Shown one piece after another: positions 25,601-34,041 of a DNA stretch of 64,000 bases (position 1 is the stretch's first letter; the number at the start of each line of letters is the position of its first letter). The position numbers were made by a program, and so were the translations under genes. This stretch comes from Bacteroidia bacterium (GTDB taxonomy: Bacteria; Bacteroidota; Bacteroidia; Flavobacteriales_D; Cryomorphaceae), in assembly GCA_030427905.1 (NCBI GenBank), contig JAUICL010000002.1, forward strand, positions 682,001 to 746,000, given 5' to 3'. Under the pieces are notes generated by a model. It was not told where the DNA came from. It saw only the letters and a program-made list of their open reading frames with translations, and ran no database searches.

Positions 25601-28149
25601 TCAAGGTAACGGTTCCTTCTCCCGAAAAGGGAAAACTCTTGCTGAGTCTTGAAAATGGTACTGAAATAATTGGCTCAAAATGGCTTACTCCCAAAAAAGG
25701 GGAAACAAAGATCGAAATAGAAGCCACTACGGCAATGGCGCCAAATGCCTACATCCATATTTCGCTTATTCAGCCACATAATCAAAGCCTAAACGACAGG
25801 CCTATGCGGATGTATGGGGTTATTCCTGTCGATGTAATCGATGAGTCAACTAGGCTTGAGCCGATTATCAGCTCACCAGAAGTCTTCCGGCCTGAATCGA
25901 AAGCCGAAGTTTCAGTGAAAGAAGCCAATGGAAAACCCATGACCTATACCCTAGCTATCGTGGATGAAGGCTTACTCGGAATCACTCGATTTAAAACGCC
26001 AAACCCTTGGGATGCATTTTACTCAAAAGAAGCACTTGGGGTGCGCACGTGGGACTTTTACGACCAAGTAATCGGCGCTATCGCGCAGAAAAACCCACAT
26101 GTGTTCGCGATTGGTGGCGATGGTGAAGCCATGGATCCCGGTAAGCAAAAAGCCATTCGATTTAAACCAATGGTGCGATTTCTGGGACCTTTTGAATTGG
26201 CACCCAACGAATCTAAAAATCACCACATAGATATTCCAAATTACGTAGGGGCTGTCCGTGTGATGGTAGTAGCCGGAAACGGAGACGCCTACGGGAATGC
26301 AGAGTCTGAAGTACCCGTTCGCAGCAAACTCATGGTTCTCGGTACCCTTCCACGAGTCGCTTCCCCCACTGAGAAAATCTACGTTCCTGTGAATGTTTTT
26401 GCTATGGAAGAAGGAATTGAAACGGTAGACGTTTCTATTCAAACCAATGATTTGCTAACGATCAGCGGGGCAAAGCAAAAATCGATTCGTTTCGATAAAC
26501 CGGGTGATCAGCTCGTAGATTTTGAGATAGAAACAGGCACTACAACGGGCATAGCCAAAGTATTGATAGAAGCTAGAAGTGGTTCGGAAAAATCGACTTA
26601 TGAGATTGAATTTGATGTGAGATCACCAAACCCCTACTACACTGAAGTGATCGACACCGTGCTTACAAAAGGCAGCCAATGTTCGTTTTCGGAAGAGTTG
26701 TTTGGAGTGAATGGATCGAACAAGGCCGTTATCGAGCTCTCTGTCCTTCCACCGTTAAACTTAAGTAAGAGACTCGATTATCTCATCCAGTACCCACATG
26801 GGTGTATCGAGCAGATTACTTCATCTGCATTTCCGCAAATCAGTTTGCACAAACTGGTGGAATTGAACACTTCACAGAAGGTTTCTATCGACAAAAACGT
26901 TCAAGAAGTCATCAGACGGTACAGTCAATATCAAACCACGGAAGGTGGGTTTGGGTACTGGCCGGGAAGCAGGCACGCCAGTGAATGGGGTACAAACTAC
27001 GCAGGCCACTTCATGCTACAAGCCGAAAAGCGAGGATACTACATCCCTTCAAATTTGAAGAACCAATGGCTGCAATATCAGCGAGATATGGCGCGTAAAT
27101 GGCCGAATACTACATCGGGGATATACACTTACGGCGATCGCGTACAAGCCTACAGGCTTTTTACCCTAGCCTTGGCAAACCAAGCCAATTTTGGAGCCAT
27201 GAATACCCTGAAATCAAAGAAAAACCTTGACCCAACGGCCCATTGGATTTTGGCCTTAGCCTATGCTCAGTCAGGAGAAATGGATATTGCGAAACGGATG
27301 GTCAAAGATTTTTCAGACCGCATTCCGTCATACCGAGAACTAGGCCAGACATACGGAAGCAGCACGAGAGATGCGGGCTTCGTACTGCAAACACTAAATC
27401 TGGTGAATGATCAAGAACGGGCTGCAAATGTAGCGAGAAGCATCGCTTCGACGATTGGCTCTGAAACCTGGCTCAATACACAAACATTAGGATACACACT
27501 AGTGGCACTTTCAGACTACGTTGGAGAAGACAATCTGACTTCAGGCTTAAAAGGTAAAATCCTTCAAAACGGCGATGCGATTGACTTCAACACAGGAAAA
27601 TCCCTGGTTCAAAACGAGCTTAGACTAGAAGGAGATGCGGTGTCAGGAAGGGTGTATAGCGATTCGGAACAACCCCTATACGTCAGACTCATACTTAGTG
27701 GCAAGCCTTTGATTTCCAGAGAAGTGAAAAAGGCAAACAAGCTGCGTATGGAAATCAGGTACTACGATATGAACTACCGAACGATAGACATTGCATCAAT
27801 AGAGCAAGGCACTGATTTTATAGCCGAAGTACGGATCACAAACCCCGAATATGCTGGCACACTTCACGAGTTAGCCTTAACACAAGTCTTTCCGTCGGGT
27901 TGGGAAATTATGAATCCGCGAATGGTTGGAGAACTATCGGGCAGTCAAAACACCCCCGACTATCAAGATGTACGAGATGACCGAGTTCATAGCTACTTCT
28001 CGCTCCGCGAAGGAAAGTCAAAGACATTTAGGATTCAGCTTAACGCTACTTACAAAGGGAAGTTTTACCTGCCAGCAGTAAAATGTGCGCCGATGTACGA
28101 TGAGTCAATCATTGCGGTGGAGCCAGGAAGATGGGTTGAAGTAAAATGA
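22657..28149 (+). CDS. Bacterial alpha-2-macroglobulin lipoprotein with thioester
   Basis: 1830 residues. Lipoprotein signal MIHRILLALLFGALLGC with lipobox LLGC (Cys17), so the protein is membrane-anchored. Along the chain are the MG-domain features of bacterial alpha-2-macroglobulins: GFAYGDRGVWRPGDSLYL near residue 606 (the 'tDrgiYrPGe' motif), VDEGLLGITRF near 1106 (MG10 start), and the internal thioester motif G-C1383-I-E-Q1386 within a complement-like helical domain (QYPHGCIEQITSS). The Cys-Gln pair is intact, so protease trapping by covalent linkage is possible. Family knowledge: these proteins act with PBP1C as an envelope defence/repair pair. The stop overlaps the pbpC start by 4 bp (ATGA). 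Confidence 0.95.
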   Translation: MIHRILLALLFGALLGCQNSEQPIETNPAVGKYIYAFTSGTISKNDPILIKLANPYQGTVAVGQELAENILEFSPNIDGKLFLRDASTLEFVRTNPMKSGQSYVATLHLDRLLDDVETEFVEVQFEFSVIRQDLDFYVEGIEPVSDGDLSQVNLKARILFADGIEPEDVKKGLSASQNGETLAVSPIQAGSREFTLKVTGVERMESASEVVFEWDFDGGELQGEYAAQIPSISDFKVLHIGTSTNLQELNILFSDPIAEQDLNGLISIEHVSDVKFDIAGSQVKVYTDAVIFGDRLVEISGTIRNMANKAMGEDYSKVVRFAVEKPDVSLISDKNIIPMSGSNLLMPFEAVGLKAVDVYITKIYNNNVLQYFQANDYGGSYQLSRVGKHIYRKHIDLSSAAATGLYSKQRYFVDIADIVESDPGALYEVDIRFKKAYALYDCGTEESTLTDAEIKDGWITDGEYYVDDYWANVPYNWRERENPCHGAYYNRYQTSKKTTVMATDIGLIVKAGNDDKILVVANSLTSSDPISGAVVKVYDFQQQEICSGTTDSRGFANLDLKGNPFVVTAQKGESISYLKVLPGNALSLSKFQVSGAVVQDGVKGFAYGDRGVWRPGDSLYLHFILDDPSNLLPADYPVKMEVISPQGQSVKELVQTASLNGFYDFRTHLNEDSETGNYSALFTIGNRTFRKNLRIETVKPNRLKIELNLDEKSKSKAISGNLKSSWLHGTPGNGLKAKVDVTIKASKTVFDKYPGYHFDNFISASLASSDMNVYEGKLDKNGEASFRFEVDETVQKAPGRVKASFTTKVFEPGGNFSIDYFTSPYDPYSTYAGARIPESKLWGGALETEKDHEIELVSLTSNGDLVKAQKVRVSLFKVDHRWWYDNYSSGDYNYINTSSYNLLKRDTILLGDGTGSYPVRVENKDWGRYLLEVHDLTSGHKSVQFVFFDWPYWMRSNKQGGEASSILGFSTDKDSYKVGEIIKVTVPSPEKGKLLLSLENGTEIIGSKWLTPKKGETKIEIEATTAMAPNAYIHISLIQPHNQSLNDRPMRMYGVIPVDVIDESTRLEPIISSPEVFRPESKAEVSVKEANGKPMTYTLAIVDEGLLGITRFKTPNPWDAFYSKEALGVRTWDFYDQVIGAIAQKNPHVFAIGGDGEAMDPGKQKAIRFKPMVRFLGPFELAPNESKNHHIDIPNYVGAVRVMVVAGNGDAYGNAESEVPVRSKLMVLGTLPRVASPTEKIYVPVNVFAMEEGIETVDVSIQTNDLLTISGAKQKSIRFDKPGDQLVDFEIETGTTTGIAKVLIEARSGSEKSTYEIEFDVRSPNPYYTEVIDTVLTKGSQCSFSEELFGVNGSNKAVIELSVLPPLNLSKRLDYLIQYPHGCIEQITSSAFPQISLHKLVELNTSQKVSIDKNVQEVIRRYSQYQTTEGGFGYWPGSRHASEWGTNYAGHFMLQAEKRGYYIPSNLKNQWLQYQRDMARKWPNTTSGIYTYGDRVQAYRLFTLALANQANFGAMNTLKSKKNLDPTAHWILALAYAQSGEMDIAKRMVKDFSDRIPSYRELGQTYGSSTRDAGFVLQTLNLVNDQERAANVARSIASTIGSETWLNTQTLGYTLVALSDYVGEDNLTSGLKGKILQNGDAIDFNTGKSLVQNELRLEGDAVSGRVYSDSEQPLYVRLILSGKPLISREVKKANKLRMEIRYYDMNYRTIDIASIEQGTDFIAEVRITNPEYAGTLHELALTQVFPSGWEIMNPRMVGELSGSQNTPDYQDVRDDRVHSYFSLREGKSKTFRIQLNATYKGKFYLPAVKCAPMYDESIIAVEPGRWVEVK

Positions 28150-30449
28150 GAAGAAAAGTCTATATCGGATTCGTGATTGCGCTCACCACAGCCGCAGTTT
28201 GGTGGTGGCTTGCTCTACCCGACACATTCTTTGATGTAGATCGGTCTACCGTTGTGCTTAGTGAAGAAGGTCAATTGCTAGGAGCCCGCATTGCAGATGA
28301 TGGACAATGGCGTTTCCCAAATGTAGACAGCCTTCCCGACAAGTATCGAACTAGCTTGATTTGCTTTGAAGATGAAGGCTTCGAAAGTCACTTTGGCGTA
28401 AGCCCAAAAGCTATCTTGAGAGCAGCGTTTCAGAATATAGAAACTGGAAGGATTGAAAGCGGTGGAAGCACGATTACCATGCAACTGATGCGAATGGCTC
28501 GAGGAAACAAGGAGCGAACAGTTTTTCAGAAAGCCATTGAAACGTTGTGGGCCATGCGAGCAGAATGGCTATTCAGCAAAGACGAGATTCTCCAAATGTA
28601 TGCTTCAAACGCACCATTTGGGGGAAATGTAGTGGGTTTGGAAGCTGCCAGCTGGCGGTACTTTAATAAGCCATCTTATCAATTAACTTGGGCAGAGTCT
28701 GCCACATTAGCTGTTCTTCCGAATGCTCCAGGACTGATTTTTCCCGGAAGAAAATCGGATGCCCTATTAGAAAAACGAAACCGACTTCTCAACAAGCTTC
28801 ATCAGAAAGAAGTCATTAGTGCTAGTGAACTCGAACTCGCACTTTTGGAGCCAGTGCCTGATGCTCCACTACCCCTACCCGATTTGGCCCATCACTTGAC
28901 CGATCATTGCCATGTACACGAACAAGGAAGTATTATTCACTCAACAATTGATTTAAAAATGCAACGCGAAGCCAACAAGATCCTTGAAAACCATCTTGAG
29001 CGGCTTAGACACAACCGTGTTGAAAACGGGGCTATTCTGATTATCGACAATTTCACCCGAGAAGTGAAGGCATATGTAGGGAACGGACTCATTTACAATA
29101 CGGGAGCTGACCGAGAAAACAACATGATCTTGACCCCGAGAAGTTCTGGCTCTATCCTAAAGCCATTTCTGTACGGACTGGCCTATCAAACGGGGGAAAT
29201 AACACCTAGAGAACTGATTCCCGACATCCCAACAGAATATGGCGGATTCACACCCAAAAACTTTTATGAGACCTATGACGGCGCTGTAGCGGCCGAAGAA
29301 GCTTTAGCGCGTAGCCTGAATATTCCAGCCGTTCGTCTTTTGAGAACCTACGGTGTAGCCCCTTTTTTGGCTGAACTAAACGATATGGGATTTGGTACTC
29401 TGGATCGTCCGGCGTCACACTATGGACTAAGTCTAATACTTGGGGGTGGTGAAGTAACCCTGTGGGACTTAGCCCAGGCCTATTCGGGATTAGCCCATAA
29501 GCTCATTCATCGAGATAGCCATGAAGATGTGGCTGAAATTCGTTTTGAAAAAGTAAGTGAAACGGCTAAAAACACAAACGAGATGCCTTTGTCTGAAGGA
29601 ACCGTTTGGAATATATTGAACGGCTTGGTAGATGTGAAGCGCCCTGGAATTGAGTCTACATGGAAGCTCTTTGATGGTCAGCCCATAGCCTGGAAAACGG
29701 GTACAAGTTTTGGGTTTCGAGATGCATGGGCTGTTGGAGTATCCAGAACGCATACCGTGGCTATTTGGGTAGGAAATGCAAATGGAGAAGGAAGACCCGG
29801 CTTAACAGGCTTGGAAGCTACCGCACCGGTTTTGTTTGACCTGTTCAACCAGCTCCCCAGTTCACATTGGTTTTCGGAGCCGTACGGCGATTTGAAAGAG
29901 TACAAGTTGTGCTCCGCTAGCGGCATGGTCGCGACTGATAATTGCGAGCATACCACTTCGCGAAAACTTCCCAACTCGGCTGCTCCGAAAGCCTGTAATC
30001 GTTGTTATGTCTTCTTTACGGACGCCCATGGTCACAGAGTAAATCCAGAGTGTCATTTAGTTTCGGATATGATACCTACAAAGAGATTTGTGCTGCCTAC
30101 CATTCAGGCGTGGTACTATCAAAAGACACACAGCGACTACAATGGCGTTCCTGACTTGGCTGCCTACTGTTCTGAAGAAACTAATCAGGAAATGATCAGT
30201 TTGATCTATCCACAAAAAAATAGCTCAACCATCATCCCTCGAGAAATTGACGGAGTTAAGGAAAGTTTGATTTTAAAAGCTGTTCACACCAGAGAAGATG
30301 CAAAGCTTTACTGGCATCTTAACGAATCTTTTATTGGGACCACCGAGAGTTTCCATCACATGGAAATTAGTCCTGAACAAGGCGACTACCAACTGAACAT
30401 CGCCGATCAGTTTGGAAATAGCTTTACCACTCAAATTAGGGTAAACTAG
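28146..30449 (+). CDS. pbpC: Penicillin-binding protein 1C (bifunctional)
   Basis: 767 residues. An N-terminal membrane anchor (VYIGFVIALTTAAVWWWLAL) is followed by a GT51 glycosyltransferase domain with catalytic Glu75 in CFEDEGFESHFGVSPKA and GGSTITMQLMRMARG, then a transpeptidase domain with S336-I-L-K339 (RSSGSILKPFLYG), the SLN motif in ARSLNIPAVRLL, and K517-T-G in AWKTGTSFGFRDAW. The C-terminal about 90 residues (LIYPQKNSSTIIPREIDG onwards) form the BiPBP_C domain of PBP1C. Catalytic motifs are intact. It overlaps the alpha-2-macroglobulin gene by 4 bp, so the pair is translationally coupled, the arrangement known from many bacteria. The stop overlaps the next minus-strand gene by 4 bp. 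Confidence 0.95.
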   Translation: MRRKVYIGFVIALTTAAVWWWLALPDTFFDVDRSTVVLSEEGQLLGARIADDGQWRFPNVDSLPDKYRTSLICFEDEGFESHFGVSPKAILRAAFQNIETGRIESGGSTITMQLMRMARGNKERTVFQKAIETLWAMRAEWLFSKDEILQMYASNAPFGGNVVGLEAASWRYFNKPSYQLTWAESATLAVLPNAPGLIFPGRKSDALLEKRNRLLNKLHQKEVISASELELALLEPVPDAPLPLPDLAHHLTDHCHVHEQGSIIHSTIDLKMQREANKILENHLERLRHNRVENGAILIIDNFTREVKAYVGNGLIYNTGADRENNMILTPRSSGSILKPFLYGLAYQTGEITPRELIPDIPTEYGGFTPKNFYETYDGAVAAEEALARSLNIPAVRLLRTYGVAPFLAELNDMGFGTLDRPASHYGLSLILGGGEVTLWDLAQAYSGLAHKLIHRDSHEDVAEIRFEKVSETAKNTNEMPLSEGTVWNILNGLVDVKRPGIESTWKLFDGQPIAWKTGTSFGFRDAWAVGVSRTHTVAIWVGNANGEGRPGLTGLEATAPVLFDLFNQLPSSHWFSEPYGDLKEYKLCSASGMVATDNCEHTTSRKLPNSAAPKACNRCYVFFTDAHGHRVNPECHLVSDMIPTKRFVLPTIQAWYYQKTHSDYNGVPDLAAYCSEETNQEMISLIYPQKNSSTIIPREIDGVKESLILKAVHTREDAKLYWHLNESFIGTTESFHHMEISPEQGDYQLNIADQFGNSFTTQIRVN

Positions 30450-30961
30450 TGCCTTCGGCTTCTGCCCTGGCGGCTCGTCACTGGACTGTAAACCGCTTGA
30501 TTCAATCCAAACCGATCAGCAAGCAGCGCGCATTGTGCTCGGGCTTCGTCTGGTGATTCAAAATGTCCGATACAAACTTTCTTTAAATGGCCTTCGCTCA
30601 GCAAATAGACATCAAAACTCTTTTCAGTATCTGTCATACGTACATTACCCAAACTCAGTGCCGTGTACCCTCTAGCTCCCGACAAAACTCCGATTTCTGG
30701 AAACGCCGTTAAGCTTTGCCACTCACCAAATTTGACCCCGAAATAGTTGGCGTATTCTTTGAATCGACTATTTGGCTTATCGATAAGCACTCCGTTTTTA
30801 CTGAAGGCAAGAAACGCCCCCATAGCCACTACCAAAATGCCGGCAAACTGCATGAGCAATAGTGATAACACACCTACTACGAATATGATATATCCCGCGA
30901 ATACCATTGGTGGTGTAAATGACTTTCCTAATACGAGGTTTGATACGCCCTTTTCATTCAT
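30446..30961 (-). CDS. Unknown small membrane protein (171 aa)
   Basis: Not recognised. Two adjacent membrane segments near the N-terminus (VFAGYIIFVVGVLSLLLMQF and GILVVAMGAFLAF) form a hairpin, followed by a basic soluble part with KYANYFGVKFGEWQSL-like composition (FKEYANYFGVKFGEWQSLTA) and a C-terminal FESPDEARAQCALLADRFGL segment. Proteins of this plan resemble small PH-like membrane proteins, but I cannot place it. ATG 30961 is preferred to an in-frame GTG two codons upstream. The 3' end overlaps the convergent pbpC stop by 4 bp, leaving no room for a terminator between them. Confidence 0.65.
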   Translation of the reverse strand: MNEKGVSNLVLGKSFTPPMVFAGYIIFVVGVLSLLLMQFAGILVVAMGAFLAFSKNGVLIDKPNSRFKEYANYFGVKFGEWQSLTAFPEIGVLSGARGYTALSLGNVRMTDTEKSFDVYLLSEGHLKKVCIGHFESPDEARAQCALLADRFGLNQAVYSPVTSRQGRSRRH

Positions 30962-30977
30962 AAACACAAGGTAAATG

Positions 30978-31002
30978 AAAAAGGCGGTACCCTCGTACCG
31001 CC
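30978..31002 (-). terminator. Rho-independent terminator of outer-membrane barrel gene
   Basis: On the minus strand, GGCGGTAC (arm 30995-31002) pairs with GTACCGCC (arm 30983-30990) around a 4-nt loop and is followed by a T-run (the A-run at 30978-30982 on the plus strand). It lies 26 bp after the stop of the gene ending at 31028 and also upstream of the next minus-strand gene, which therefore should have its own promoter. Confidence 0.8.
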
Positions 31003-31027
31003 TATCACTATTCGATATTAATACGTT

Positions 31028-31609
31028 CTAGTTTCCAAAAACCACACCGACTGTAAAGTAGAATCCAGCTGCCTTTCCATCTCCAAATACTTCACTGCCA
31101 TCATAAGTATCTGAAATTCCTTGAGCATACCCAACATCAGCTGTCAGGAATAAGATGTCAACACCAACTCCACCTTGGAGGTAAAAAACGCCGTTATTAA
31201 ATTCGTTCGTAACGTCTTCATCCCCTAATTCGGCATTCACCAGAAAATCATATGATGGTCCAGCGTTTACGCGCAATTTAAAACTGTTGCGGTCAATCAA
31301 ATTATAGGCCAGTAGAGCTTTCAACTTGATATATTGGTGAACAATATCCTCATCAATCTGTACTTCTTCTCCTTCCACCTTTGTAGCTGTAGAAGCATGA
31401 AACCAGTGTGCGCCAGGCTGAAGCTGCAACTTATCACCAAACCTAAGGTCAAGCCCAAGGCTATAGCCAATATTCCCATTAAATTCTACTTCATCTTCAT
31501 CGTTTGAAAACTGCATGACATTCATGCCGACCTGTGGATTTACTTGCAGCTGTGCGTATACCCCAATGGACATCAGAAGTGCACAAAAACTTAGAAAAAT
31601 CTTATTCAT
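31028..31609 (-). CDS. Outer-membrane beta-barrel protein (OmpW/PorT-like)
   Basis: 193 residues with signal peptide MNKIFLSFCALLMSIGVYAQ. The mature part alternates hydrophobic and polar residues in eight or so predicted strands (QLQPGAHWFHAST, FKLRVNAGPSYDFLV, AGFYFTVGVVFGN) and ends in an asparagine after a typical barrel-closing strand. It matches the outer-membrane beta-barrel domain (PF13568-like) common in this phylum. Ligand or function is unknown. A hairpin terminator lies just downstream. Confidence 0.8.
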   Translation of the reverse strand: MNKIFLSFCALLMSIGVYAQLQVNPQVGMNVMQFSNDEDEVEFNGNIGYSLGLDLRFGDKLQLQPGAHWFHASTATKVEGEEVQIDEDIVHQYIKLKALLAYNLIDRNSFKLRVNAGPSYDFLVNAELGDEDVTNEFNNGVFYLQGGVGVDILFLTADVGYAQGISDTYDGSEVFGDGKAAGFYFTVGVVFGN

Positions 31610-31686
31610 AATAGCGGAAGTTTTGATTTTGAAGCAAGATACTGAACTTCTGTATAATCATGACTTTCAAGCATATTAAACACGCG

Positions 31687-33162
31687 TTAAAGCTTGCTGA
31701 GGAATTGTTCAGCAGCATTGATATGAAACTGTTGTTTTTCGGGTGGCATTCTGCGCCAAAGCGATACCATCATATTCATCCTCGGGTTATTATCAAAAAC
31801 GTCAATCTGATTTTGAATGAAATTCCAATAAAGCCCGTCCCAAGTTTTTTGCCACTCGCCCTTTTTATAATTGCTCATCTTTAAAATGTAGTTTGAACTA
31901 CTGATATATGGTTTCGTGGCAAAAAGCCCACCATCAGCAAACTGACTCATTCCATATACGTTGGGAACCATCACCCAATCGTAGGCATCGATAAACAGCT
32001 CCATAAACCAACGATAAACTTCATCTGGATGGAATTGGCACAGGAGCATAAAGTTTCCAAGAATCATAAGTCGTTCAATGTGATGGCAATACCCAGTTCT
32101 CAAGACTTTTTGAATGGTGTCATCCACTGGTTCTATTCCAGTGGTTCCCGTGTAAAACGAAGAGGGAATTTTGCGATTGAATCCAAAATAATTTCGAGTT
32201 CTCGCATACCCACCTACAGCGCCGTATACACCGCGTATAAATTCTCGCCATCCCATGACTTGCCGAATAAAACCTTCAAGCGAAGCGATTGGAACTTCAG
32301 CATTTCGAACATATTGAAGTGCGGCATTGACGACCTGCTTTGGTGTCAATAATCCCACATTCAACATGGGCGTTAGCACGCTGTGATTTAAGATAATTTC
32401 TTCCTTAACAATAGCATCTTCATAAGGCCCAAACTCTGCAAAGCGATACTTTAGAAACTGGTTCATCCATTCAGTAGCTTGTTCGAAGTTGACTGGATAG
32501 AGCGGATTGTTTGAGACCATTCCCCAATTATTTGGAAAATGAGCATCAATGTACCCCAGCGCTTCTTTATAGTATTTTGTCTGGTTTGGACTTACTGTCT
32601 TAGGCGGAGTTTTGCCCTTGGGATATTTCAAGCGATTCTCTTCATCGAAACTCCACTTACCCCCGATTGGACTACCATCCGAGTTAAGCAGAACTCCGTG
32701 GCGCATTCGCTCTGATTTATAAAAAGCCGTCTGGAAAAATTTCTTCTTCTCGGGCTTGAAAAAACCATTTAACTCTTCTCTCGTATTGATAAACATCGAC
32801 GAATCGAAGATCGTCGCATTGATATGATTTTCGCGACAAGCCTTCCGTAATCGATTCTCAAGCCAATCGTCAACCGGATCAAAAAACTCAATTTCTCTCA
32901 CGCCTTTTATAGCCAGATAATCAATAAGTTGGGCTATCTCAGCCTTATCAGAATGTGCTTCAACATATGTAGTTTTGATTCCTGACTCTTGTAGGTACGC
33001 TTCGTAGAATTTCATGGTAGCTCGATGAAAAACGAGCTTTTGTTTGTGGAAAGCATACTGATTAAAGAACAGTTCTTCTTCGACCAAGAAGGCATGATCA
33101 CCATTTACCAGACCGTGATCTTCGAATAGTTGGTGGGGAAATACGATGCGTACCTTATTCAC
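31687..33162 (-). CDS. FeS-BCP/PhrB-type photolyase lacking cluster cysteines
   Basis: 491 residues, family PF04244 (deoxyribodipyrimidine photolyase-related; bacterial (6-4) photolyases such as Agrobacterium PhrB). Matches: N-terminal VRIVFPHQLFEDH, FIRQVMGWREFIRGVYG (299-315), YCHHIERLMILGNFMLL (358-374), FIDAYDWVMVPNVYGMSQFAD (390-410) and ATKPYISSSNYILKMSNY (415-432). Family knowledge: four Cys bind a 4Fe-4S cluster, one before the HHIQRLM motif and three in the loop after the 'RMSDY' motif. Here the first position falls in IEPVDDT (no Cys) and the loop after MSNY is the short KKGEWQKTWDGLYW with no Cys. FAD-pocket motifs remain, so flavin binding is likely. It starts at GTG 33162, three bases after the SDR stop. 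Confidence 0.88.
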   Translation of the reverse strand: MNKVRIVFPHQLFEDHGLVNGDHAFLVEEELFFNQYAFHKQKLVFHRATMKFYEAYLQESGIKTTYVEAHSDKAEIAQLIDYLAIKGVREIEFFDPVDDWLENRLRKACRENHINATIFDSSMFINTREELNGFFKPEKKKFFQTAFYKSERMRHGVLLNSDGSPIGGKWSFDEENRLKYPKGKTPPKTVSPNQTKYYKEALGYIDAHFPNNWGMVSNNPLYPVNFEQATEWMNQFLKYRFAEFGPYEDAIVKEEIILNHSVLTPMLNVGLLTPKQVVNAALQYVRNAEVPIASLEGFIRQVMGWREFIRGVYGAVGGYARTRNYFGFNRKIPSSFYTGTTGIEPVDDTIQKVLRTGYCHHIERLMILGNFMLLCQFHPDEVYRWFMELFIDAYDWVMVPNVYGMSQFADGGLFATKPYISSSNYILKMSNYKKGEWQKTWDGLYWNFIQNQIDVFDNNPRMNMMVSLWRRMPPEKQQFHINAAEQFLSKL

Positions 33163-33165
33163 CGT

Positions 33166-33867
33166 TTAAACTTTTAAAGATCCCATTCCCCCATCCACAC
33201 CTATCACTTGCCCTGTAATCCACGAACTACGGTCATTCAGAAGCATTTCCACTACAAAGGCCATATCATCAGGAGTTCCTATCTGCTTTATGGGGTGTCT
33301 GTTTTTGGCTGATTCTCTTTTTTCTGGAGAGTTCAAAAGCCCTTCCGCCAGAGATGTATCAGTTAAAGACGGTGCTATAACGTTCACCCGTATATTGGAT
33401 TGTGCAAGCTCGGCGGCTAAACTTTTAGACAGACCTTCTATAGCTGCCTTGGATGTAGCAATGGAGCTGTGAAATGGCATACCAAGCTTAGCAGCTACCG
33501 TACTGAAGAGTACAATACTTCCGCCCTTTGCCCTTTTTATTCGTGGTAGAATTGTCTGAATAGATTTTACCGCGCCAATCACATTTTGCTCAAAATCAGA
33601 ACGAAAGTCATCTGGTTTCAACCGCGTAAATGGTCGAAGATTAATGGATCCGGGACAGTACACTAGACCATTTATCTCATCTGGAAGAACCGACAAATCG
33701 GCTTGATCAAGGCCCAAAGCATCGCTCAAGATCTGCTTGGCTCCAAGTTGTGTTACTTTGGCAGAAGATGTTCGAGAAACGACGTAAACATTCGATTGTC
33801 TAGTCAGGTTTTCAACCACCTTAAACCCGATTCCAGAGCTTCCACCAATTACTACAAAGTTTTGCAT
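33166..33867 (-). CDS. SDR-family protein lacking the catalytic Tyr
   Basis: 233 residues. Rossmann start MQNFVVIGGSSGIGFKVV carries the GGxSGIG cofactor motif, and the C-terminus WITGQVIGVDGG is the usual SDR ending. The expected catalytic series Ser-Tyr-Lys is broken: Ser122 (VLFSTVAAK) and Lys140 are present, but the YxxxK tyrosine is Ile136 (SSIATSKAA). The NNAG motif is replaced by YCPGS. So cofactor binding is plausible but ordinary dehydrogenase chemistry is doubtful. It sits between the DUF2256 gene (overlap 16 bp) and the photolyase gene (3-bp gap), indicating tight co-translation in the photolyase cluster. Confidence 0.85.
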   Translation of the reverse strand: MQNFVVIGGSSGIGFKVVENLTRQSNVYVVSRTSSAKVTQLGAKQILSDALGLDQADLSVLPDEINGLVYCPGSINLRPFTRLKPDDFRSDFEQNVIGAVKSIQTILPRIKRAKGGSIVLFSTVAAKLGMPFHSSIATSKAAIEGLSKSLAAELAQSNIRVNVIAPSLTDTSLAEGLLNSPEKRESAKNRHPIKQIGTPDDMAFVVEMLLNDRSSWITGQVIGVDGGMGSLKV

Positions 33868-34004
33868 TCTGTTCTACTTTTTTGATGACTACATTTTTTA
33901 CTACAATACTTCACCCCATCCCAGTTCAAGCGCCACTTTCTTCGCCATGTGAAAAGCCTCAAACAAACGGGACATCTTTTTACTGGGAGTGGTCTTTTCA
34001 TCAT
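33852..34004 (-). CDS. DUF2256 zinc-ribbon small protein (50 aa)
   Basis: Short gene found by translating the gap between the SDR and photolyase-like genes. From ATG 34004 the product begins MMKRPLPVKRCPVCLRLFTW and continues RRKWRLNWDGVKYCSKKCSH. Four cysteines (11, 14, 34, 38) form a C-x2-C...C-x3-C zinc ribbon, and the 'K.C.vC.R.F.WR.KW...WD.VKYCS..C' pattern is diagnostic of DUF2256. These small proteins are commonly encoded beside photolyase/cryptochrome genes; role unknown. The 3' end overlaps the SDR start by 16 bp. A second in-frame ATG follows immediately (34001). Confidence 0.9.
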   Translation of the reverse strand: MMKRPLPVKRCPVCLRLFTWRRKWRLNWDGVKYCSKKCSHQKSRTECKTL

Positions 34005-34041
34005 TCGAAGTCTTGAGAAATAGGAACAGTAAGCTCTGTTT

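Noticed and set aside
30961-30967. GTG start two codons upstream for the 171-aa membrane protein
   Set aside because: ATG 30961 is equally placed and does not need an alternative start codon.
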